Shown here: positions 12,001 through 24,000 of the stretch, in pieces
Layout: each line of letters begins with the position of its first letter
Position numbering within the stretch: the stretch's first letter is position 1
DNA from: Tubulanus polymorphus
Lineage: Eukaryota > Nemertea > Palaeonemertea > Tubulaniformes > Tubulanidae
Assembly: GCF_964204645.1 (NCBI RefSeq)
Contig: NC_134030.1
Span: 16,995,110-17,055,109, forward strand
DNA length: 60,000 nucleotides
Direction of reading: 5' to 3'
Translations under genes and position numbers: made by a program
The notes under the pieces: generated by a model
What the model was told of the DNA's origin: nothing
The model's input: only the letters and a program-made list of their open reading frames with translations
Database searches by the model: none

Positions 12001-15000
12001 ATGCTGAGGGGCAGGAGATGACACTCCAAACCTGTGGCTGGGAAGAAGATGGGCAGTTAGGTAATATTCATCCTTGACCTGAATATATAGCCCTTGACCT
12101 GAAAAAAACCTTTGCTGTTATTATTTAAGACAAGAAAAAGACGAGATGCGTAAAACGATTATCAGTTTACGTGAAGAAAACTTCAAACTTCGCACCGAAA
12201 TCACGCAAATGAGTAATATTCATACACATACACAGTAAGTATACACCTCATACACTATTCCAATACACCTCATATGCCATCTCATACACCACTCCCTGAC
12301 ATCCCACTCTTGCAGTAATTTTTCTTGAAAACCACCTTTTTTAACCAGTCACCTCTAAAAAAATGTTACATCCTTTTAGTATGATTATATCTGTATATTT
12401 TCATTTGAGAAAATTGAAAAATCACCCCTTGACTTGTGAGTGCTGTTAAAACGTGACTTGTATTTTCTCATTTCTAGGAATGAATTGTCCTCTGCAAAAC
12501 TTCAAATAGAGAAACTCGTGTAAGTAGTTAATTGTAAAAATCAAACGATCCGAATTTTTGTTTTCCACGTTAAAAAATTTTCTACGAATTTTCAAATTTT
12601 TTTTTTCAGGAAAGATATCAATAATTCTGCAGCGAATAATAAAGATCAGCACAAAAAATTCACTGCAGATATTGAAGAAAAAGCCAAAACAATTGCTCAG
12701 GTGGGTGTTTACAGAGAAAACTGGAACCTGCTAACACCTGTCTAACTCATAAAAAGCAGGAACCCAACAACAAAACAATTGTTCAAGTTGTTTACAGAGA
12801 AATCTGTAACCCCCGAACACGTAACCCCCGAACACCTGACTAACTAGAGAAACCAGGAACCCCCGAACACCAGTTGTCTAACTCAAGAGAAAACAGGAAC
12901 CCTCTAACACCTGTGTAATTCAGAGAAAATTTGAATATTTGCGTTTTGTTTTTTCGGTTACGCAGTTGCGAAGAGTGGGACGAAAATACCGTCAACAAGC
13001 AGAAGACGCGCAAAAAGCAAGCGATGCAATGAAAGAGAAAATGGCGTCCGATGACGCGGCTAAAGGTACGAATGACTCAAAAGTTCAGACGCTCGAACAA
13101 GAGGTTACGACCCTGACTGAAAATGCGAAACAATTTGACGCGGTGAAAATGGAAAATGAACGGAAGCTGAAAATGGCGAATGATGAGATTCAACAGTTGA
13201 AGTCTCAAATTCAAATGCTCACATCACAAAAGACCCAAACAGAACAACAGATTCAGACAGTTACATCGCAACTCGAGGAAAAGCAGAAGGTAATGTAAAT
13301 TGATTAAGATTTTAACCCTTAGGCCCCTGTCTGCTACTTCAACTGACAGCTACTGAAATGACTTGAACCTTCAACCTATGTCTGCAAGCAAGGATTCTAA
13401 TTCAACTCAAATTTGACACTGAGGAAATGGCTTCTCATAGCATGAGTCTTAGCACCAACCTAAGCCAGCTAATGCGGAAATGGCACCACCAAACACTCGT
13501 TCATTCATTAAAAAAGTCAATTAATTTTCAATGAAATTTGAACTTGATTCTAAGGCTTTAAATCTGAAGATAATCAAGTCATCGAATAAGTATGGTACAC
13601 TTTCTCACTCATTTTATGGTATAGATTTTACTGAATGTTGATTTACTAACCAGAAAAATTGACTAAAATTTAATTGAATTATAGAAGAATTTGAAACGCG
13701 CAAACCCAGTCGCTATCCTTACTCCTGAATCTTCACTTTCCTCAGTGGCATTGTCATTGAGAACAAATCGAGGGTAGTGCATTTTTTTTCCAAAATTCAG
13801 CTATCTTTCATTTTCCCGTTTAGGAAATGAAACAAGAGGTGGATCTGTTAGCAAAGTTACAAGCAGATAAAGTCGAGGACGAAAGGAAACTCGCACAACA
13901 GCGGAATTTACTGCAACAGATGAAAGTACGTTTCAACTCGCAGCGGGAAGAGATTGAGAAACTGAAGTCATCTGCTGGGGACACAGACACGGAGCAGACA
14001 TCAACACGAATCGATCAATTAGAAAAAGAAGTGCAGGAAATGAAAGAGAAATTGAAACAAAAAACAGATGAGGCTTTCACGCTTCAATCTCAGGTATTGA
14101 TCGCATGGGAGATAAATTCTTGACTATCAAATCCCCTCCGCTCTCCCTATTACCATCCTCGCTCTATCTCCCTCCTCTTACCATCCTCTCTGTCCCCCTC
14201 TAACTATCCTCTCTCCTTTTGCCACACCCCCTCCGTCTGTCCTCTGATCATGTTTTTATGTTCGATTATATTTTTAAAATCGCTTTCTCTACCTCTTCAC
14301 TTCCTATCTCTCCTATCTCGGCCCCTTACTATCCTCTCTCATTTCTCCCTTTTCCTCTCTATCTCCCTATCCTCTCTTCCCCTTTAACTACACTCCCTCT
14401 TCATTCCTTCATTTCTTTGCTCTCATCTCTTGATAAGTTTATTAATATTTTCATTGCAGGTTGAACATCTTCAGAAAGAACGTGATTCACGTTCAAAACA
14501 ATCTCAGAAGCTGACAACAGCTACCGTCGAAATGTAAGATTTGTTTTAACACAATTAAAGATCATTGCCTCACGGCCAAGCTTCATCAAGTTTTGAAATC
14601 TTTAGGCCAGTCATAGGTCGAGCCTATTACTATGAAAATGGAGTCAATTTGAATGTCTTTGTTTCCGGATGAAAGGCTTTTTTGCTGTGCAAATGAGCAT
14701 AGATTCATACAAGTCATTCATTAAAGCATTATCCAATCTCCAATTTTTAGGAAGTTGAATTTTGAACAAGGGCCTCGTTTAAATTTAAGTTTTTAGGGAA
14801 AAATGGAGCGCAAAAATATCACTTTTAAAAAGCCAATCAGAAATCAAAGCCTTTTCTAATCCATTTCAATTTTATCAGCTCCGCTGTGAGCCGTCGTCTG
14901 TTCGTTCGTTCGTGCATGCGTGTGTGCGTGCGTCCGTCCGTCAACTTTTCCTTCAAATCGCTACTAGTCCTACAGTTTTAATCGGTTCAATTCCAAATTT

Positions 15001-18000
15001 GGTATGAATGTTCTATGGACCTAGGCCTACAAAGTTACAGAGCGATTTTTTGAATTTGTCCCCCAGGGGCGCCCCCTGGGGGTGTAGTTTCTATTTCTTC
15101 AAATCGCTACTTGTTCTACAGTTTTAATCGGATCAATTCCAAATTTGGTATGAATGTTCTATGGACCTAGGCCTACAAAGTTACGGAGCGATTTTTTGGA
15201 TTTGCCCCCCAGGTGCGCCCCTGGGGTTGGAGTTCCTATTTCTTCAAATCGCTACTTGTCCTACAGTTTAAATCAGATCAATTCCAAATTTGGGATGAAT
15301 GTTCTATGGACCTAGGCCTATAAAGTTACAGAGCCATTTTTTTTATTCATCCCCCAGGGGGCGCCCCTGGGGTTGGAGTTCATATTCTAATTGCTTCTAG
15401 TCCTAAAGTTTCAATCAGATCAATTCCAAATTTGGTATGAATGTTCTATGGACCAAGGCCTATAAAGTTACAGAGCATTTTTTGGATTCTTCCCCAGGGG
15501 TCGCCCCTTGGGGTAGAGTTTCTATTTCTTCAAAGTGCTACTAGTCCTACAGTTTTAATCAGATCAAGTCGAAATTTGGTATGAATGTTCTATGGACCAA
15601 TACCTACTAAGTACAGAGCCCTTTTTGGATTTGGCCAAAAGCGGGCACCCCTAGGTATGCAGGTTCCATTTCTTCAAATCACACAGCCGATAGGCTCCTT
15701 GTTCCCATTTCAAATCAATAAGACAAAGGGAAAAGTTTGATCTGAAGTATTCGTTCCTGCCATCTGTACTACTTATTAAGACACAGTTGTTCTGGGTGAA
15801 TAACAATTGAGCGTGGGAGACTGTTTTGGCAAATATAACCCACATAGTGCATCATTTATGAAAAGCTGAGGCTAGCCGTAGTGCTTGTTTAAACAGTTTA
15901 CTCCAATTTCTAGCGTGCCCAGCCAACAGAAACCAGCACCACGTGCCAACATTCAACCAATCCCTACACCGTCACCGTCATCCGTACAATCAGGCGCAAT
16001 GCCCAGTTCGAAAGTAACAGCCAGTATTCGACCGATGGCGATCACTACTCCCGGTCCATCAACTGTCGTTGTGACCACGCCAACAGCTACTGTCATGCCA
16101 CTGCAGGACCAAGGTATGTCAATATGCAAACAGCGATACTTACATGGATTGTGGCCACTCTGAAATATCGTCGAGGAGAATTATCGGGTTCATTCGTATT
16201 TCGTTTTCAGCAGATGATAACAATCGTACGGCGCTGGAACTACGACCAGTGCCGCCTATACAGACTGTATCGCCGCTCCCCGAGGGTACGTCTGCTGCTG
16301 TTGCTACTACTACTGCCACACCGCTCGGTAAGAACTCTACCCATCTCTCCCTCCGTCCTTACCACTTCTCTGTCCTTCCTCACATCCCCCAAACTTGATT
16401 TGTTAGTTCATTTTCAACTATTAACCCTTTCATTGTGTCTGTCTATAGTACAGTGTATAAATCAGTGGGCTTTGCTAGTACACCACATCGCAGTGTACAG
16501 TAAAACCTCCCTTAGGGAACACCTCTACTTAGTGAACACATCCCTTAGTGAACACTTTTTGCCCGGAACCAAATTTTCCCTACTCGTTTCCAATTAAACA
16601 GAACCTCATTTAGTGAACACCTCTCTATAGTTAACAGTGAACACTTTTTCTGGTACCAAATGAGCATTTTACCTCTCTATAGTGAACAGTGGTCCCATTC
16701 CAGAATATCTAGACAGTCAAAGTTTGCTAGTAGACTCATTGTTATCAGTATTTAGGTGTTCTTCATATATGTACATAACTCATGGTCATTCAATGGCTAG
16801 TGGTCTTTAATAGTCCTTAGGCAGTACTAATTAGATTAATTTGTGACTACAATTATGAATGGACAGCCGTTATTGTTTTTTTTGGTTAATGCTTAATATA
16901 GGGGGGTAGTTATTCAAACTGCTGGTAGGTGGCAGGGTGGGGTGGCACAAATATGTGCTACCTCTATTTAGTGAACACCTCTCTATAGTGAATAATTTCT
17001 TCGGAACCCCAAACATTCATTATAGAGGTTATACTGTATTGCTGTTGTTAGTAATCAGGTTTTATCTCTTTTGAACGATTGCAACACCTGTCAAACATGG
17101 TGAAATATTAGCAACTAAAGGATATACTGAACCATGGTGTAGGTGCTCTAAAGCTGTATGCTCCATTATTCAACACACTGAGATGGAATTTGTTAGAATT
17201 TTCAAACTATCTCCAGCACTCTTTTAAGGAATTTATAGCACTTTAAGGGTTTATGTCTTTGGTTCCTGAACTCATGCCGTAGTCAGAGATTGATGTGAAA
17301 AACATAGTGAAAAAAATTCTTTAAGTTGATGTCAAAAATTATGGAAAATTATTGATCATTTCAGCAACGGAGCCATCAACCCACGAGCCAGCAGTGCCCT
17401 TTACATCAACAGACGCAGGTCCATCTGCTGCTTTAAAACGAACGCGAGAAGATTCAGACGGGTGAGTTTTACCTGTCCGGGGGCTGGTTGCGCAGTTGTG
17501 GCTTCAGTCCAAAAGTGGTCTTAAATCTAGTATGTTTGTATGGTTCATCTGCCTGAGAGAAATTGGTTGATTAGATACAAGATGGCCGTCCTGTGACCTT
17601 TCTTGTACCCAAAATGGACATTTTTGGCCTGAATCCCGAGACCTGTAGCTTCCTCTTGGATGGAATTTTTCATTGAAATTTGTGATGAATATAGCAAGGG
17701 ATTTTACACATATCTGACAGATCTTTTGATCCGTCAAGCATTATGCTATTGGCAGCCATCTTTGTACTCATCAGTCCTCATTTGTAGAAACGTTTCTTGA
17801 GGAAAATTGAGCAGATTTTTAGCCCAGACTATATGTATATTGAAGGACAAGACCAGCAATTTTCATATCTAGACTAAATTGTAATGATGCTGGCTTGTTT
17901 ACACCAGGGAAGGGATCCCACCTCTCTGAAAAGACTGGCTTTTCTGTATTGTAAATGACTGTCATTCTGCGCTTCTGTGCGTTCAGAAACATTTGATATT

Positions 18001-21000
18001 AGTAGTATGGATGAAGGTTTACATGTGGTTTGACGTATTCAATCATTAGCTTTCTCCTTGATGACCTACGTTGCCTGTTTCTAGGGGTAACAGGTAAAAA
18101 GAATTTGAGAAAACCTTGTCTAACACAGTTTTTGTTCATTTTCCTTAAAGAGTTGGCAATTAAGTCATACAACCAGCTGTTGAAACCATACGGGCTCCGC
18201 AAAGAGCGGTCATTTAGTTAGGATATTGGCAGGAGGAGGCTAACTTTGAAATCTTTGTTTTCAAAAGTTAACGACTGCCACCAACGAACAAAGGTCTTTA
18301 ACCAGCACTACTGGAAGCATGATGTTTACATTCTAAAAAGTTACTAATGTCTTTAATGCCCATAAAATAAATTCAAACACAGTCAATCACCCAATATCTA
18401 AGTATTTTCATATTATTTTGGTATCCATGCATACTGAAATTAATTGTAAAATTGTACCTTGTAACATGTTCTCTGATTGAGGTGAGTTTCAAGTTCATTG
18501 GTTCTTATAGTTACCTGGGTGTTGAATAGCTTAATACCTTAGTATTATATCGGTACCTAGGCGTATTTTGTATCCATAATCAATTGCAAAATTCTAGGAT
18601 TGTGGTGAGTTTTAAAGGTCTGTTTGTTGAGCATTTCAAACCACTCCCCAAGTGGGTGTGGCGTACATCATATAGTGTACATCTTATGCTCTGCCAATAA
18701 GAAAATTTGATCCCTACTATCCACTTACCGTATTTTCCGCCCAATAAGCCGATTTTGTAGCCTCAGAATTTACCCCCTAAAAATTGGGGTCGGCTTATTC
18801 GCCGGTAATATCTTAAACCTAAAAGTTACTTAGCTCATTTATGCCAGCGACTACTCCGAGCAATGCCGTCAGTGGTCTGTGTACCTCACCCGTATGATTG
18901 ATCGCACCAACAATGTCATTAGACGTAGGATATAAATGATACCAGGTAAGTATGATACATTACCGGATCATTTTATTTATCATATGTGTAAATAGATAAA
19001 GCAGGGATCTGATTTTTCCGGCTTAAACCGGATTTCCGGCCTTTGGGACCAAAATATTGACCTCCTGGGATTTGCACAGATCCGTTGAGAGAAGTGGGGG
19101 GGGGGAGGGGGTGAGGTACTCTGCTGACTGACGATTGGTACCGGTGAGCCATAAAAGCGTTCAAGACCGGACAATCAGAAGTCTTTTTTTGCGCTGGATG
19201 GTTGCGCTGCTGTCAGAATTTGATGACGATCGACGACCCTCGAGCTATTAATAGACAGTGTTCGCTCACGTAATGCTAAAAAATGGCTTTTATGGCCCGT
19301 GGCGCCACCTACTGTATTTTGATATGCTAATGAGCAGGTGATGACGTCACTGTAACGTTTCAGAGTGTCCGCGGAGCAGATTTTCAGCATTACGCGAGCG
19401 TATGCTGAGTAAACTATCGCTCATAAATGAAAACAAAAACAACTGTAGTGAAAATTGTTGTTTATTTCTGAATGGAATTCCTCACTGAACAAATTGATGC
19501 GTAATAAAGGTAGATAAACCGATTATTAACGAAATTACGGACCAAAACGTCGCACGGAGAGTAGGTGTGACAGACAGTAGTTGTCTATTTCCTGGTTAGA
19601 ATTAGGAACATCGTATTTCCGTCGAGTACTGTACCCTTTCCTATGGTTTTTGCCAATATTTTCTAAATTTGGATTTATCGCCAATGGTTTTTCTATACGA
19701 CCCGGCCCTGCGGTATTGCATTTAGCCACTGGCGAAATCTGCATCTTTTTTCTTGGCGTTCTCGCAGTAGAACGCGTTGGATTTTTTCGCCGTAAAAATC
19801 TGGGAATTAGGATATTAGGGAGTTTTCACTCTCATAACGGTGAGTCCGTTCGGTTTGGGGGTCATCCCTGGTTTCTTTTTTTTTCCGTAAGAATTTTATT
19901 TACAAATATAATTTGATTGAATTGAATTGTTTTGATATGTAACCGGATAATTATGCCACCCCCTCCTAAGGGTCAGCATCGTGGCGGGGAGGGATGTGGG
20001 GATTTGTTTGGCGCCTGGGACAACCACGATTCATGTGCGTCGTGCAGGCGCAAATCCGGTCAAATATGTGCAAGGAGCAATCCTTGCAAGATTTGCGTCT
20101 TGTGGTCCGAGGACCTTTGGCTTCGGGCCGATAAGGCTCTTAAACTAAGAGATCGTCGTCGAGTTAGCAGGGATTCGTCGGTTTCGGCCGATGTGCCAAC
20201 CGACGTTTCTAATCCTGTTTCTTATCGTAAAGCGGAGCGGTCGCCGGTCGTTCAGGTACGATCGGCTTCCCAACTCCGTTCACCGGGGAGGAATGCTGGT
20301 TCACCGGCACCGGTCTCCGGTCATTCACCGGTCTCTGGTCGTTCACCGGTTCGGCCGGTTCAGACTACATGTTCGGAACCGAGCGCGCACCGCGGTAGTC
20401 GCGAACGGCCCGCACCGGTTCGGTCTGTACCGGTCCGGTCGGGCATCGGTCCGGTTCGGCCACCGGTCCGGTCCAGACGTCGTCCGGTTCAAAACATCCG
20501 GTACGTTCATCGTCTGATTCTGATCGTCGCTCCGGGGATAGAGCTCGCTCTCCCACTAGATTTAGACGCCGTGAGCGTAATAAACGAGCAAGATCTCGCA
20601 GATCAAGGTTTGATCGCGAGAGGGACTACGATCGTTATTGTCGGAAGTTTCGCCGTCGGTCTTCTCATCGTTCGTCGACGTCGGTAAGCGATGAAAGCGA
20701 TTCTTCTAGTAGGTCGCGATCCCGTTCGAGGGACCGTCACCGAAGTCGGCATGATCGTCGGGATACTGGAAAATACCTGACTCAGAAGGATTTCCATGTA
20801 TTTGAGGAGAAAATTTTAAACTTGTTATCTTCGTCGTAACAAGTCGCTGCAACTTCTACAACAGGTAAGCCTATTCCTAATTGTCCGGTTAGAAGTTCGC
20901 CAGCCCACTCAGTTTTTCGGAATTCTGACTCTGAATTCCTGGATGCTGCGGTAGGGTCTGATTTCAATGAGGATCCGGTCCCAGAAGCGGCAATTCCTTC

Positions 21001-24000
21001 TAGGGTCGTTCCTGTCGCGAGCAATTGTGGGTTGCCCTAGACGATGGGGCTTCCCTGGCTCGCAATGTATCTCCGTCCCGTTCAGTTTTATCCGAACCAG
21101 CGTGGGACATGCCATTTAGAGCGATGATAAGTGAGTTCTTTGTCAAGCACGGGGCAACTCGCGCTAAGCCCACAGCAGCTCCTCTGGTCGGTGAGTCAAT
21201 GGAAGCTTATCGCCCTCCGGACTCCGATCTTAACGTTTTACGGGAATCGTCAGCGGTTTCGAGAGAATGGGCTCGATTGGATACGCAATTATGGGGTGAA
21301 TGTCGGCCTGGAACTTTTTCATTTCCCCCTCCAGAACGGGGTATGAAATCTGGGAAATATTTTAGTTCAACCGATCCACCTATAGGCGCATTTCGCTCGG
21401 CGTATTACGCAACTCCAGGTGCTGTGGATCACAGTCATAACTGCCTGGATGCTGATTATACTTTGATCAGCCCGGATACTGTTACAGCACAGTCGGGTAT
21501 TCGTTTGCCAAAGTCCGGTTTGGTGGCCATGACGTCAATCCTGGACAATCTTACCAGGGTTGGTTCGTTTCAAGATATGGCACTTAAGGTGTTGACGGGT
21601 GAGCTTCGCGAGACTCACGCCGCCGTTCATGCGGGCTCCGAGAGAGTCAGTTGCCCTAAAACTGGAGGGAATGGACCGGATAATCCAATCTTTGGCTCAG
21701 TCTGTTTCGCATGTAATTCCGTTGTCGGTTCGGGGTCAGGCTAATCTGGTGTTAGCCTCCCGTCAGTCAGTGATGGACTCCAGTTCCAAAACTCGTCTAC
21801 CGGATATGGTGTCCAATGCTTTGCTGAGAGCCCCATTGGGGACGTCTTCTCGTCTCTTCTCCGGTTGGTGCGCTCCGGTTTCCGCAGAGCTGAGGAAGAT
21901 TCGGGAGGTTCAGGCCAAGTCCAACCCCCGAACTCCGTGGAAAAAGCGTTCTGGTCCGACGCCGGCGGCGCAAAGTTCGGCACGGACGCAAACAGGACCA
22001 TCTCAAACTTCAGCATTTTCTCAGGCGGCTTTGGATGCCGGTTGGAGAACTAGCGCGCAACTTCAACAATCGTGTCAAGCCTCGTCCGGTCGTAACAGTT
22101 CCGGTTCGTATCGAGGCAAGGGGAAGGCTCCAAAAAGGGGCTCTTCCTTTCGGAAAAACTCGATATGAATTCTTGGGACCAGTTGGAGGTTGTCTGCAGC
22201 AGGCAGCAACCCACTGGTCCGAACTCTTTGGAGACGGTTGGCCCTCCCGGGTCGTCTCTCGTGGCTACCGTCTCCGTTTCCTAAGGCGACGGTGCCTGAT
22301 GAGGTCACCTCCCGACATGCGGCCAAAACCAGGTCAGGAGGCCTTAATCTCTCCGGCTCTCAAGGAACTGGCAGAGAAGGGAGCGATAGAACCAGTTTGC
22401 AACGAAACTTCTCCCGGCTGGTTTTCTCGAATATTCATGGTACCAAAGGCCACAGGGGGTCAACGGACAGTGATAGATCTGTCATCCCTCAATCGGCACC
22501 TAGACATTCCAAGGTTCCGGATGACCAAGCCCAAGGACGTGATTCAAGGGCTCCGTCCGGGTCAATGGGCGGCTTCATTGGACCTGAAAGATGCTTACTT
22601 TCAGGTTCCAATTCACCCAAAATCTCGGCGATTTCTCAGGATAAAGTGGAAAGGCTGCCAGTTCCAATTCAGGTCTCTTCCATTTGGCCTCAGTACGGCC
22701 CCGAGGTTTTCACCAAGTTGGTCAAGTCAGTTCAGAAGGTACTTCAGTCAAGGGGTGTTCGACTGTTCGTTTACCTCGACGACTGGTTAATAGTTTCGGC
22801 TGAGGAATGTCGGGAGGCAATGACCTCAGTCTTGGACTTAGTCCATCAGCTAGGGTTCCGCGTAAACAGGGAAAAATCTCAGTTGACGCCGGCCCAACAG
22901 TTCACTTATCTCGGCATGGACTTCGATCTCCGAATCGGCAAGGTCTTTCCGTCTATGGTTCGAGTAGCCAAACTTCAAGAAGCTGTAGCGGGAGTGTCCA
23001 CAACCCCGAGAACAGCTCGTTACTGGTCACGGCTTCTAGGCTCCATCAGCTCCATGGGTCTGGTGGTGCCCTTAGGCCGCCTCAGAAGCAGGCGCTTGCA
23101 ACAATATTGGAAGGTCTTCTGGTCTCAGTCGAAGGGCAACTGGGAGGCCTTGATTCCCGTACCTCCAACCGTTCTAAGTCCGGATCTTCAGTGGTGGGCG
23201 GCAACTACGAATCTTCGGCTCGAGGTGTCACTAGCCCCGTTAGAGGCTCCAGTTCGTGTATTCACGGATGCCAGTTACCAAGGATGGGGGGCACATCTGG
23301 AGAACCGCGTCAAAGGCGGGAGATGGTCTCGCTACGAGGGCACCAACCACATAAATTTCCTAGAAATGCTGGCCGTGTGGAAGGCCCTGAAGTTCTTTCA
23401 CAGGAGAGTGGAGGGCCACCACGTTTGGTTAGCCACAGACAATTCAACAGTGAGGGCTTACCTTCAGAACCAAGGGGGCACTCACTCAGAAACCCTCACA
23501 GGTCTGTCGGCCAAAATTCTTCTTTGGTGCCAGACAAAGGGCGTGTCCCTGACTGTGGCACATTTAGCAGGGAAAAGGAACGTGATGGCCGATGCTCTGT
23601 CTCGTCGAGGTCAGGCTATTGCGACAGAATGGGTTCTCCACCAAGAAGTAGCCGATCGGGTTCGGGGCATTTTTGGCAATCCGCTGCTGGATCTGTTTGC
23701 CACCCGGTTCAATCGGAGGTGTCCTCTGTTTGTGTCCCCGTTTCCAGACGCGGAAGCGTGGGGGTCGATGCCTTCTCTCTGGACTGGTCGGGGATGCATG
23801 CGTATGCGTTCCCGCCCACACCAGTCCTGCCGCGCTTACTGGATCAAATAGAGAGATCAGTCAATTGCAACATAGTTCTGGTAGCACCATGTTGGCCGGC
23901 TCAGAAATGGTTCCTACCACTTCTCAACCTACTGTGCGACAACCCCAGGATTCTTCCGAATTTCCCATCGCTTCTGTCTCAGGGGAACTTTCGGCATCAT

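Noticed and set aside
14219-14464. Ser/Pro/Leu-rich frame between TPR exons n and o
   Set aside because: It is a translation of a CT-rich intron tract; the flanking exons join in phase without it.
20191-20797. Arg-rich frames on both strands within the DIRS gag region
   Set aside because: They are shadows of the repetitive GGTTCGGCC/ACCGGTCC composition in the gag frame.
22807-23760. Long frame overlapping the DIRS RT and RNase H in another phase
   Set aside because: Its translation is Ser/Gly/Arg-rich with no motif, while the other frame holds YLDD and the RNase H motifs. Only its end (after 23,765) is meaningful.
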